Positions 44,571-53,431 of a stretch of DNA of 64,000 nucleotides are shown in pieces. Source of the DNA: Brevibacterium aurantiacum (GTDB taxonomy: Bacteria; Actinomycetota; Actinomycetes; Actinomycetales; Brevibacteriaceae). A model generated the notes under the pieces. The model made no database searches and had not been told where the DNA came from. It saw only the letters and a program-made list of their open reading frames with translations. Within the stretch, counting starts at the first letter, position 1. Every line of letters begins with the position of its first letter. The stretch covers positions 80,132 to 144,131 of the forward strand of contig NZ_VLTK01000007.1 in NCBI RefSeq assembly GCF_007558825.1. Reading direction: 5' to 3'. A program made the translations under genes and the position numbers.

Positions 44571-46280
44571 ATGTCAGTCTTCATCGATCTCGATCCCGAT
44601 ACCCTCACATTCGCCCAGGTGGTCGACGTCGCCCGCCACGATGCGAAGGTGGCCCTGAGCGAGACCACCCTGGCCCGCGTGAACAAATACCGCGAAGCCA
44701 TCGACGCGCTCGCTCAGGCTGAGAAGCCGGTCTACGGAGTCTCCACCGGCTTCGGGGCACTGGCCCAGCGCCACATCCCCGCCGAACTGCGCACCCAGCT
44801 GCAGAAATCACTCATCCGCTCCCACGCGGCAGGCGTCGGCGAACCCGTCGAACGCGAGGTCGTGCGCGCACTCATGCTCCTTCGTGCCCGCACCCTGGCC
44901 ACCGGCCGAGCGGGTGTGCGCGCCGAGGTGCTCCAGACCTACGTCGACCTCCTCAACGCCGGCATCACCCCGGTCGTCCACGAATACGGGTCGCTGGGCT
45001 GCTCCGGTGATCTCGCGCCGCTCTCTGCCTGTGCGCTCGTCGTCATGGGTGAAGGCGTGGCCGCCGGACCGGACGGAGTTGCCGGCCCCGCCGACGAAGT
45101 GCTGGCCGCGGCCGGAATCGCTCCGGTCACCCTGGCCGAGAAGGAAGGCCTGGCGCTGGTCAACGGCACCGACGGCATGCTCGGCATGCTCATCATGGCC
45201 CTGACCGATCTGGAGAACCTGCTCACCGCCGTCGACGTCTCCGCAGCCATGAGCATCGAGGGACTCTTCGGCACCGATGCCGTCTTCGCCCCCGAACTCC
45301 ACTACGCCCTGCGCCCCCACGACGGCCAGTCCGCGGCGGCCGCGAACATGCTGACGTCGCTGAAGGACTCGGGCATCACCGCCAGCCACCGCGACTCGAC
45401 CCACCTGGTCCAGGACGCCTACTCGATGCGCTGCGCCCCGCAGGTCAACGGCGCCGCCCGTGATGCCGTCGCCTTTGCCGCGCAGGTCGCCGAGCGCGAA
45501 CTGCGTGCGGCCATCGACAATCCCGTCGTGCTCACCAACGGCATGGTCTCCTCCAACGGCAACTTCCACGGCGCGCCTCTGGCCCACGCCCTGGACTTCC
45601 TCGCCATCGTCGCCGCCGATGTCGCCTCGATGTCCGAACGCCGCACCGACCGGATGATGGACGTCACCCGTAACCAGAATCTCACCCCGTTCCTCGCCGA
45701 TGACGCCGGTGTCGACTCGGGCCTGATGATCGCCCACTACACCCAGGCCGCAATGGTCTCCGAGGCCAAACGCAACGCCAGCCCCGCCTCGGTGGACTCG
45801 ATCCCGTCCTCGGCCATGCAGGAAGATCACGTATCGATGGGCTGGTCGGCCGCCCGCAAGCTGCGCAAGGTCGTCGACAACCTCGCCAGCGTCGTCGGCA
45901 TCGAGTTCTACGCCGCCTCTCGGGCCTGCGATATGCGCGAAGCCGCACCGGCACCGGTCACCGGTGCCGTGATCTCCGCGATCCGCGAAACCGTGCCCGG
46001 TCCCGGCCCAGACCGCTTCCTGTCTCCGGAACTGGCCGAGACGATCGCCAAGGTCAAGGACGGCTCCCTCGTCGCGGCTGCCGAGTCGGTCTCACCGCTG
46101 CAGCACACCGTCACCTCGGCTGCCGGAACCTGGTTGCCCGAAGGCGGATCACCAGCGGTCAACGACCCCGAGTTCACCGCCCTGGGCAACCTCGATGCGG
46201 CTGCCGCAGCCTCCGGCACCGACGCGGCGACGACCCATCGGGATGCAGCCGGCGTCAACGGTTCGGGCGAGGCGAACTGA
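44571..46280 (+). CDS. hutH: Histidine ammonia-lyase
   Basis: A 569-residue MIO-dependent lyase that deaminates histidine to urocanate. The prosthetic-group motif reads GSLGCSGDLAPLSA, so the MIO triad is Cys144-Ser145-Gly146 instead of the more common Ala-Ser-Gly. VYGVSTGFG holds the catalytic tyrosine and DSTHLVQDAYSMRC(A)PQ the core. A 50-residue Ala/Gly/Thr tail makes it longer than the usual 510. The ATG at 44571 follows GAAAGG. The next gene starts 2 bp after its stop. Confidence 0.95.
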   Translation: MSVFIDLDPDTLTFAQVVDVARHDAKVALSETTLARVNKYREAIDALAQAEKPVYGVSTGFGALAQRHIPAELRTQLQKSLIRSHAAGVGEPVEREVVRALMLLRARTLATGRAGVRAEVLQTYVDLLNAGITPVVHEYGSLGCSGDLAPLSACALVVMGEGVAAGPDGVAGPADEVLAAAGIAPVTLAEKEGLALVNGTDGMLGMLIMALTDLENLLTAVDVSAAMSIEGLFGTDAVFAPELHYALRPHDGQSAAAANMLTSLKDSGITASHRDSTHLVQDAYSMRCAPQVNGAARDAVAFAAQVAERELRAAIDNPVVLTNGMVSSNGNFHGAPLAHALDFLAIVAADVASMSERRTDRMMDVTRNQNLTPFLADDAGVDSGLMIAHYTQAAMVSEAKRNASPASVDSIPSSAMQEDHVSMGWSAARKLRKVVDNLASVVGIEFYAASRACDMREAAPAPVTGAVISAIRETVPGPGPDRFLSPELAETIAKVKDGSLVAAAESVSPLQHTVTSAAGTWLPEGGSPAVNDPEFTALGNLDAAAAASGTDAATTHRDAAGVNGSGEAN

Positions 46281-46281
46281 G

Positions 46282-47532
46282 ATGAGCGACGTCGTCTCCC
46301 TCCTGGCCCAGATCGAGGACACCGGCCGTGACACACGTGGTCCCGGCTACCAGCGGGCAGGGTTCTCGAACACCGAACGCGAACTCCGTGACTGGTTCCT
46401 CGCCGAGGCGGCCCGCCGGGGCCTCGACACCGAGGTCGATGACAATGGCATCACCTGGGCGTGGGCGACCGCGCCCGGTGACAACGCTGTCGTCACCGGC
46501 TCTCATCTCGACTCAGTCCCCGGCGGAGGTGCTTTCGACGGCCCCCTCGGCGTCGCCTCGGCGCTGGCGGCTTTCGACGAACTCAAGTCATCGGGAGCAC
46601 TCGAGCGCGCCCAGCGGCCGCTCGCGCTCGCCGTCTTCCCCGAGGAAGAGGGCTCTCGCTTCGGAGTCGCCTGCCTCGGATCGCGCCTCATCACGGGCGC
46701 CATCGAGGCCGACCGGGCACTGGGTCTCACCGACGCCAACGGTGACACCTTCGCCGACGTTGCCCGCAGCTACGGTCTCGACCCGAACCGCATCGGCACC
46801 GACGAAGCCCGGCTGGAGAAGGTCGGATCCTTCATCGAACTCCACGTCGAGCAGGGCATCGGTCTCATCAACACCGACCAGGCAGTGGCGATCGGCTCCT
46901 CGATCATCGGCCACGGGCGCTGGCACTTCGCGTTCTCCGGCCAGGGCAACCACGCCGGCACCACCCCGATGAGCCATCGCGCGGACCCAGTCGTCGCCGG
47001 CAGTCGCGTCATCGGAGACATCCCGGTCCTCGCTGCCAGCCATGACCAGGCCGTGGCCACGGTCGGCCGTACCCTCATCCACCCGGGCGGGACCAACGTC
47101 ATCGCCTCGGGCATGAGCTTCTGGCTCGACATCCGTCACGCCGATGACGGCGTCGTCAGACAAGTGCTCGAATCGATCTCGAAGCGCGCCCGCGAGCATG
47201 CCGAGGGTGTCGGCGTTGAGGTGTCGATCTCCCAGGAATCGTACTCACCGACGACGTACTTCACCGCCGAACTCAATTCCCGGCTGACCTCTGTGCTGCC
47301 CGATGCGCCGCTGCTGCCCTCGGGTGCCGGACACGATGCGGGCATCCTCGCACCGCACGTGCCCTCGGCGATGCTCTACGTGCGCAACCCGACCGGAGTC
47401 TCACACGCACCCGAAGAGGCCTGCGAGGACGATGACCAGCGCGCCGGTGTCTCCGCCCTGGTCAAGGTCCTCGAAGGGGAGCTTGGGGTGAGCGGCTCGG
47501 GTGCTGCCGAGTCTGTGGAGGCCGCATCATGA
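46282..47532 (+). CDS. M20 family hydrolase (allantoate amidohydrolase/HyuC type) in the hut operon
   Basis: A 416-residue metallopeptidase-fold amidohydrolase of the M20 AllC/N-carbamoyl-amino-acid hydrolase group. Di-metal motifs are GSHLDSVPGGGAFDGPLG, FPEEEGSRFG, ELHVEQGIGL and GAGHDAGIL; GNHAGTTPM marks the dimerisation/substrate domain. It lies between hutH (2 bp) and hutF (ATGA overlap), and no classical HutG is present. It therefore probably acts on an N-substituted glutamate, most likely hydrolysing N-formyl-L-glutamate; this substrate is inference. Confidence 0.85.
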   Translation: MSDVVSLLAQIEDTGRDTRGPGYQRAGFSNTERELRDWFLAEAARRGLDTEVDDNGITWAWATAPGDNAVVTGSHLDSVPGGGAFDGPLGVASALAAFDELKSSGALERAQRPLALAVFPEEEGSRFGVACLGSRLITGAIEADRALGLTDANGDTFADVARSYGLDPNRIGTDEARLEKVGSFIELHVEQGIGLINTDQAVAIGSSIIGHGRWHFAFSGQGNHAGTTPMSHRADPVVAGSRVIGDIPVLAASHDQAVATVGRTLIHPGGTNVIASGMSFWLDIRHADDGVVRQVLESISKRAREHAEGVGVEVSISQESYSPTTYFTAELNSRLTSVLPDAPLLPSGAGHDAGILAPHVPSAMLYVRNPTGVSHAPEEACEDDDQRAGVSALVKVLEGELGVSGSGAAESVEAAS

Positions 47533-48941
47533 GCACGCGCTTCTGGTGCGAAACCGCCTGGGTCGACGGAGAGGTCGCCACCGGCGTCCTGCTCACTGCC
47601 GATGACACCGGCACCCTGACCTCGGTCGAGACTGGAATCGACACCCCACCCACCATCGCCGAGGTGGTTCCCGGCTTCACCCTGCCAGGTGGGGTCAACG
47701 CCCACTCGCATGCCTTCCACCGCATCCTGCGCGGTCGCACCCACGGTGACGGCGGCACCTTCTGGACCTGGCGCGAAGTCATGTACTCCGTGGCCGCGAC
47801 GCTGAGCCCGGAGAACTACGAAACCGTGGCTCGTGCGGTCTTCGCGGAGATGCTCGCCGGCGGCTACACCTCGGTGGGGGAGTTCCACTACGTCCACCAC
47901 GCACCCGATGGGACGCCGTACGGTTTGGGCACCGATGCTGAGTCGGGACGTCCCCGCGGGGACGTTTCGGCGCACGACGAACCCCGCACTCACGCGATGG
48001 AACGGGCGCTGGCACGAGCGGCTGCCTCGGCGGGACTGCGCATCCGACTCCTCGACACCTGCTATCTCACCGGCGGCATCGACACCGATCTCTCGGAAGA
48101 ACAAGCTCGCTTCGGTGACGGGAGCATCGACGGATACATGGACCGCCACGCAGGTCTGTCCAAGGCCTTCGCCACCGAGTTCCCGGTCAATGCCCCTGGT
48201 GAGAGCTTCGTTCATGTGGGATCGGCCATCCATTCGATCCGTGCGGTCCCGGCAGCCAATCTGCCCAGATTCGCCGAACTCGAGGGACCCGTTCACGTGC
48301 ACCTGTCCGAGCAGCCTACAGAGAACGACGTCTGCCAAGCCGCCTACGGCACGACACCCACGCAGGTCCTCGACCGCTCAGGTGTGGTCGCGTCGAATCT
48401 TTCGGCCGTCCACGCCACGCACCTCAGCGATGATGACATCGCGACCCTGGGAGGGGCCGAAGCAAACATCGTCATGTGCCCGTGCACGGAAGCCGACCTG
48501 GCCGACGGCATCGGCCCAGCTCGCGAACTCGCCGATGCCGGAGCGACGATCTCGATCGGCTCCGATCAGCACGTCGTCCTCGACGCTCTGCGCGAGACCC
48601 AGGGTATGGAAGCCGGGGAACGGCTGCGGTCAGGCCAGAGAGGGCGATTCTCGCCTGCCGAGCTCATCACCTCGCTGACGAAGGGTGGGGCGCGCAGCCT
48701 CGACCTGCCCGTCGGCGAACTGGCCGTGGGCAAGGCATGCGACTTCATCGCAGTGAGAACCGACAGCATTCGCACCTTCGGATCGGTGGGTGAACAGATC
48801 ATCCTCTCGGCCACCTCGGCGGATGTGACTATGACTGTCAGCGGTGCCCAAGTCCGCGTCCGCGACGGCGTGCACACCGAACTCGGCGAAATCTCGGAGC
48901 TGTACCGGGCCGCGTTCGCAGCCCTTGGGATGGAGGACTGA
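47529..48941 (+). CDS. hutF: Formimidoylglutamate deiminase
   Basis: A 470-residue amidohydrolase. PGGVNAHSHAFHRILRGRTHGDGGTFWTWREVMY is characteristic of HutF, with the His-x-His metal site; VHLSEQPTENDVC, HATHLSDDDI and SIGSDQHVVLDALRE supply the remaining metal and catalytic residues. It removes ammonia from N-formimino-L-glutamate to give N-formyl-L-glutamate. This places the cell on the five-step histidine route, which requires a deformylase next. Its ATG overlaps the stop of the M20 gene. Confidence 0.93.
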   Translation: MSTRFWCETAWVDGEVATGVLLTADDTGTLTSVETGIDTPPTIAEVVPGFTLPGGVNAHSHAFHRILRGRTHGDGGTFWTWREVMYSVAATLSPENYETVARAVFAEMLAGGYTSVGEFHYVHHAPDGTPYGLGTDAESGRPRGDVSAHDEPRTHAMERALARAAASAGLRIRLLDTCYLTGGIDTDLSEEQARFGDGSIDGYMDRHAGLSKAFATEFPVNAPGESFVHVGSAIHSIRAVPAANLPRFAELEGPVHVHLSEQPTENDVCQAAYGTTPTQVLDRSGVVASNLSAVHATHLSDDDIATLGGAEANIVMCPCTEADLADGIGPARELADAGATISIGSDQHVVLDALRETQGMEAGERLRSGQRGRFSPAELITSLTKGGARSLDLPVGELAVGKACDFIAVRTDSIRTFGSVGEQIILSATSADVTMTVSGAQVRVRDGVHTELGEISELYRAAFAALGMED

Positions 48942-48944
48942 GCT

Positions 48945-49694
48945 GTGGCTGAGGTTCCGGCACTGCGGCGTTCGATCGCAATTCTCAGGCATCTGGCCTC
49001 GTCGAATCGTCCGATCTCCGCCGGTGCATTGGTGCGGGCGCTGGAGATCCCGCGCTCGAGCGCCTACGAACTGCTCACCGTGCTCGAGGAGCTGGGACTC
49101 GTCGTTCGCACTGAAACCGGATATGTCCTGGGGGCTGGCGTGCACGAGCTGGGCAGCTCCTACCTGCGCACGAACCCCCTGCAGCGTCTGGCACAGCCCA
49201 TCGTTCGGCAGCTGGCCGACGACACTGCTGCCACGGCTCAGCTTGCCGTCATCCGAGGTTGGGAGACCGTATACGTTCTCAAGGAGCAGTCGCTGAAATC
49301 GGTCGCGGTGATCACTGCCACCGGTGTGCGCATGCCCAGCTACCTGACGGCGACCGGGCGGGCGATACTCGCGCATCTGCCCAAGTCAGAGGTGCTGGCG
49401 ATGTTCCAATCCGAGTCCGGATTCGTTACCCGCACCGGCCAGGGACCGACCACGGTCAAGGCGCTCAACGCGATCCTGGCACAGGATCGGCGGGCCGGGT
49501 GGGCGATCGAACACGGTGAGGTCACCCCGGGAATCTCAACGATCGCGGCCCCCGTCTACGACGTGCTCTCTCGTCCGATCGCGGCCATCGGACTCTCGCT
49601 CGCCGATGAGGCGCTGAACGAGGACACCGACACCGAACCACTCGTGGACAAGGTCCTCGCGGCCGCGGCCGAGGTGACCGCTAAGCTGCGGTGA
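48945..49694 (+). CDS. hutR: IclR family regulator of histidine utilisation
   Basis: A 249-residue IclR regulator starting at GTG 48945, three bases after hutF. The winged helix reads RRSIAILRHLASSNRPISAGALVRALEIPRSSAYELL, followed by the IclR effector domain (GRAILAHLPKSEVLAMF; GWAIEHGEVTPGISTIAAPVYD). IclR-type HutR proteins control hut genes in some Actinobacteria. It is the best candidate to bind the GTCCGA-N4-TCGGAC palindromes before hutU and hutI. Whether it activates or represses cannot be told. Confidence 0.88.
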   Translation: MAEVPALRRSIAILRHLASSNRPISAGALVRALEIPRSSAYELLTVLEELGLVVRTETGYVLGAGVHELGSSYLRTNPLQRLAQPIVRQLADDTAATAQLAVIRGWETVYVLKEQSLKSVAVITATGVRMPSYLTATGRAILAHLPKSEVLAMFQSESGFVTRTGQGPTTVKALNAILAQDRRAGWAIEHGEVTPGISTIAAPVYDVLSRPIAAIGLSLADEALNEDTDTEPLVDKVLAAAAEVTAKLR

Positions 49695-49707
49695 CGCTCA
49701 AAACAGT

Positions 49708-49775
49708 CGAGCGGACCACTTAGCCTCGACGGGGCAGAGTATAGCGTCCCCCGTCGAGGCTAAGTGGTCCGCTCG
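49708..49775. repeat. 27-bp perfect inverted repeat, convergent terminator
   Basis: Bases 49708-49734 are the exact reverse complement of 49749-49775, with a 14-nt loop, between the converging IclR and BCCT genes. The arm resembles the arm of the element at 57333-57400 (shared CGAGCGGACCA and TCGA/GGG blocks), so the two are related copies. There is no U-run. Confidence 0.85.
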
Positions 49776-49788
49776 GTGAAGCCTGGGG

Positions 49789-51543
49789 TCAGGGGCCGAG
49801 CACTCGCCGCTTGCGTGCGACTTGTTCGACGATGTGATGGTCGCTGCGCAATTCCTTGTTCAACGCGATGCCGAGGACGACGGCGATGAGAGTGAAGGGA
49901 ACGGCCGAGAGCATCGCCGCCTGCTGCAGCGCCTTGAGTCCGCCGACGAGCAGCAGGACAATGGCGCAGATACCGGTGAGGAACCCCCATGTGGCGATGA
50001 CGGGCCGGCTCGGCTCGAAGGAGCCATTCGAGGACAGGGAACTGAGAACGAAGGTATTCGAGTCGGCGGAGGAGACGAAGAACAGGATCACCATGACGAT
50101 GGTGAAGATCGACGCCAAAAGCGACAGCGGCAGCTGATCGAGCAGGCTGAAGAAGGCCGTATCGAGATTGGCCTGGGTGGCTTCGCCGATCTTTGCGCCT
50201 TCCATGTCGAGCTTGATCGCGGAGCCTCCCATGATGGTGAACCAGATGAAGAACACGGCACTGGGGACGAGGAGGACGCCGGCGACGAACTCGCGGATCG
50301 TCCGGCCCTTCGAGATCTTGGCCAGGAAGATTCCGACGAAGGCACTCCATGACAGCCACCAGGCCATCATGAAGTAGGTCCACGCGAGCATCCACTCGCT
50401 GTCCTCAGAGTTCGCCGGAGTCATGAAGCTCAACTCCAGGAAATTACCGGCGAAGGAACCGACAGAGCGCACGAACAGGTTCGCGACGAAGCCACTGGGT
50501 CCGGTGACGAAGACGAAGAGCCCGAGCAGGGTAGCCATGGTCAGGGTGATCTGCGAGACGTATCGGATGCCGCGGCTGACCCCGGTGAGCGCCGATCCTG
50601 TGAAGAGCAGCGTCAGCACGGCGATGACCAAGACCTGCAGGATGATTGTGGAATCGATGCCCAGGACGGTGTTGAGGCCCTCACCGATCTGAGAGGCTCC
50701 GAGGCCCAAGGACGTGGTCGTCCCGAAGAGAGTGGCGATGATGGTGAGGATGTCGATGAACTTGCCGACCCAACCGTCGACGAACCGTCCGAGCACCGGC
50801 CGCAGCATCGTCGACACCAAGGCTGGGCGTCCCAGCCTGTGAGTCGAATAGCCGATCGCCAGGCCGAATAGCCCGAAGATGGCCCAAGCTTGGAAACCCC
50901 AGTCGAGATAGGAGAACTGCATCGCCCGGATCGCTGCGTCCATGGTCTCAGGCTCGGCCAGACCATGGGGAGGAACCAGGAAGTGTGACATCGGTTCGGC
51001 GACGCCATAGCTGACGAGACCGATTCCCATGACTGCTGCCAGGATCATCGACAACCAGGTGACTGTGCTGTACTCGGGCCGAGAGTCTGCTGAACCGAGT
51101 CTGATGCGTCCGAAGCGGCTCGCAGCGAACCACACCAGCATGACGATCGCGCCGAAGGGGACGACCAGGTAGATCCAACCGAAGCTCGATGACACTGCGG
51201 TCATCGCCGTGGTCATGATGTCGCCGAGGCTGTCGGGTGAGATCGTGGCCCAGATGACGAAGGCGATGACGAAGGCCACCGACCAGTAGAAGACGGTGCC
51301 GACCGAGCCGCGATGCGCCGAATCTCCATCGTCGACGCTCACGATTGCACCAGACGCCTCAGACCCAGCTGATGCTGCAGATCCCGTTGACGGCTCTGAG
51401 CCGGACTCGGGCCCCGACGAGGATTCGGGAGGCGGTTCGGGTTCAGCTCCGGGGGCGGGTTCGGGTTCTGGCTCTTGGTTGTCCAGCATCGACATCGTCG
51501 TGGTCTCCACGCTCAGGACCACCTCGGCGGCGGGCATGAGCAT
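49789..51543 (-). CDS. BCCT family betaine/carnitine/choline transporter
   Basis: A 584-residue secondary transporter with 12 membrane segments. Typical BCCT features are WLSMILAAVMGIGLVSYGVAEPMSHF, the TM8 region WMLAWTYFMMAWWLSWSAFVGIFLAKISKGRTIREFV, and a long polar N-terminus. That N-terminus (about 20-65) is low-complexity, rich in Glu, Pro, Ser and Gly. It probably imports glycine betaine, choline or a related ammonium compound, for nutrition or osmotic balance. The start could instead lie at one of several nearby ATGs; ribosome sites are weak. It follows a terminator hairpin. Confidence 0.9.
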   Translation of the reverse strand: MLMPAAEVVLSVETTTMSMLDNQEPEPEPAPGAEPEPPPESSSGPESGSEPSTGSAASAGSEASGAIVSVDDGDSAHRGSVGTVFYWSVAFVIAFVIWATISPDSLGDIMTTAMTAVSSSFGWIYLVVPFGAIVMLVWFAASRFGRIRLGSADSRPEYSTVTWLSMILAAVMGIGLVSYGVAEPMSHFLVPPHGLAEPETMDAAIRAMQFSYLDWGFQAWAIFGLFGLAIGYSTHRLGRPALVSTMLRPVLGRFVDGWVGKFIDILTIIATLFGTTTSLGLGASQIGEGLNTVLGIDSTIILQVLVIAVLTLLFTGSALTGVSRGIRYVSQITLTMATLLGLFVFVTGPSGFVANLFVRSVGSFAGNFLELSFMTPANSEDSEWMLAWTYFMMAWWLSWSAFVGIFLAKISKGRTIREFVAGVLLVPSAVFFIWFTIMGGSAIKLDMEGAKIGEATQANLDTAFFSLLDQLPLSLLASIFTIVMVILFFVSSADSNTFVLSSLSSNGSFEPSRPVIATWGFLTGICAIVLLLVGGLKALQQAAMLSAVPFTLIAVVLGIALNKELRSDHHIVEQVARKRRVLGP

Positions 51544-51576
51544 TCTTCAGGGGGCGGTGGGGTGGGGAGGAAAGGC

Positions 51577-51614
51577 AAAAAGCAGGCTCCGCGAACTGTG
51601 GTGTTCGTGGAGCC
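51577..51614 (-). terminator. Rho-independent terminator after the glycosyltransferase gene
   Basis: GGCTCCGCGAAC (51585-51596) pairs with 51603-51614 with one wobble around a 6-nt loop. On the minus strand it is followed by a run of five U (complement of 51577-51581). It is about 145 bp after the glycosyltransferase stop and insulates the BCCT gene. Confidence 0.75.
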
Positions 51615-51758
51615 GTGTAGGTGACGAGTGTATTCGCTATCGTTTGGAAAGACCGACTCGTTTCGGCACATCGGTGGAGAGTGTGACGTTTCTCGCGCCG
51701 GGGAAGTGGGGTTGATGTCGTGGAGGACTGGCGCAGTTCTCGAACCCGAGCAGGGCGA

Positions 51759-52997
51759 TCACGCCAGCCTTTGGAGTATCTCGACTGCTTGTTCGGTCCC
51801 GCTCTCCGTCGAGATTCTCTGCGCCAGGAGTGCCGAACCGCTGCGATAGCACTCCGTCTCCACGAGGTCCGTGAAACGTTCAGCCAGAGCGCGTGCCGTG
51901 ATCTTTGCCCGGGGCAGCGGTGCTGGGCCCGCGCCGAGTTCGTGGACCCGGTTGGCCCAGAACGATTGATCACCGAGGAACGGGCACACCAGGCTGGGGC
52001 GACCAGACGCCAAGCCGATTCCCGTTGTGCCGGCTCCACCGTGGTGGACGACTGCTGAAACGCGCGGAAACAGCCAGTCGTGCGGCGCCGAGTCGATGAC
52101 GAGGACATCGTCGGAGCTCTCGGTGGCCACGCCTCCCCACCCGGTGGCGACGATGGCCCGGATTCCGGTCGATCTGAGCGCCCAGGTGATAGCCTCCCCT
52201 CGCTGCTCTGCGCCCTGACCGAAGCCCATGGAGCCGAATCCGATGTACATCGGTGCCTCTCCTGCGGCAAGGAAGTCCTTGAGCTCCTGAGGAGGTTCCC
52301 ATGAGGCCCCGCGGCCGGTGAACCAGTAGCCGGTGACATGAGCCGTCGCTGGATAGTCGGCGGGAACGGGGACAACGTGACGCGAGTACGGGTAGAGAAT
52401 GTCCAAAGGACCACCATCGGGCCGGAGCAGCGGATCCGCCCACCGCGTCAGTGACGACAGGCCCAGCTTGTGCCGAAAGTCGTTGGTGATGCCGCCGTAC
52501 ATGAGCGACTCGGCACGATTGAGCCCGTAGCTCCATCGGTTCAGTCGTGGCCCCAGATCCCGCGGAATGAACGGGACCGGATACGAGGAGGTCGGAGTGT
52601 AGAAAGGCAAGGGCAGCGACAGCACCGCGGGAATCCCGAGGTGCTCCGCCAGATGAGGAGCGCCGAGACATTTCGGATGGTAGACGATGATGTCCGGTTT
52701 GGTGCTGCGCACTGCCCGCAGCTGGTCATCGAGGCTGACTCGTACGCCACGAGTCATCGCCTTTGCAGCTCTCTGCAGGTCCGCGGGGCCAGCCATGCTC
52801 CCAAGCGCGTCCTGCATGACCTCGAGCATGAGCGAATTGCTGGGGATGAAGTCGACGCCGAGTGCACGGACATCATCTTCGTAGCTCCAGGCGGTGCCGA
52901 TCGTTGCATCATGTCCGGCGTCTTTCAACGCCCGACCCAAGGCGATATACGGTTCGATGTCACCTTTCGTACCGAACGTCAGTATCAGTGCCTTCAT
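51759..52997 (-). CDS. UDP-glucosyltransferase-like GT-B glycosyltransferase
   Basis: A 412-residue GT1/GT28-type glycosyltransferase. The N-terminal half opens with KALILTFGTKGDIEPYIALGRALKDAGH, and the donor-binding signature is VVHHGGAGTTGIGLASGRPSLVCPF, followed by DQSFWANRV. These are shared with sterol 3-beta-glucosyltransferases and antibiotic-glycosylating enzymes. It is a lone gene with no other glycosylation or natural-product genes nearby, so the acceptor is unknown; a lipid or a xenobiotic is possible. Confidence 0.88.
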   Translation of the reverse strand: MKALILTFGTKGDIEPYIALGRALKDAGHDATIGTAWSYEDDVRALGVDFIPSNSLMLEVMQDALGSMAGPADLQRAAKAMTRGVRVSLDDQLRAVRSTKPDIIVYHPKCLGAPHLAEHLGIPAVLSLPLPFYTPTSSYPVPFIPRDLGPRLNRWSYGLNRAESLMYGGITNDFRHKLGLSSLTRWADPLLRPDGGPLDILYPYSRHVVPVPADYPATAHVTGYWFTGRGASWEPPQELKDFLAAGEAPMYIGFGSMGFGQGAEQRGEAITWALRSTGIRAIVATGWGGVATESSDDVLVIDSAPHDWLFPRVSAVVHHGGAGTTGIGLASGRPSLVCPFLGDQSFWANRVHELGAGPAPLPRAKITARALAERFTDLVETECYRSGSALLAQRISTESGTEQAVEILQRLA

Positions 52998-53131
52998 GTC
53001 ACCACCGTAGGGCGTGGTGCCGCTGCGGTAAACGGCTCAAGGCCACCTCTGAGATCCGGCTGGTCGGAGCCTGAGAGAGCGCCCGGACTCTCGGCGCGGC
53101 AAGTCGGGGTGACCATCGAGCGTGGACCGAC

Positions 53132-53431
53132 TCAGATCTCGAGCGTGAGCAGGTGGTAGCTCAGGGTCTTCCCGTGTCCGTCCAGGTTAGGAGAACCGGT
53201 GACTCCGCCGCCGAGCAGCCCGGAGAGTTCGAAGCTGAAGGAGTGCAGCGTCGGCAGCTCACTGCGCGTGACGGCCTGTGCGTTGAGACCGTAGTGGGCG
53301 GCGACGCGTGCATCGCTGAGCTCCTGGTCAAGCAGGTCGTAGGCCGCCTGGTCGTGGGCGATGACTGCGAGGATGAGGGTATCGCCCTTGTCGCCGGTGC
53401 GCACCGACGCGAGTTCGTCGATCTGGGTCAT
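53132..53431 (-). CDS. Small AtuA-type C-terminal domain protein
   Basis: A 99-residue protein beginning QIDELASVRTGDKGDTLILAVIAHD, which matches the ferredoxin-like domain found at the C-terminus of AtuA in proteobacteria; the segment SGLLGGGVTGSPNLDGHGKTLSYHLLTLEI ends it. Here it is a separate gene whose ATG overlaps the AtuA-like stop by four bases. It probably forms a complex with that protein. Function unknown. Confidence 0.75.
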   Translation of the reverse strand: MTQIDELASVRTGDKGDTLILAVIAHDQAAYDLLDQELSDARVAAHYGLNAQAVTRSELPTLHSFSFELSGLLGGGVTGSPNLDGHGKTLSYHLLTLEI

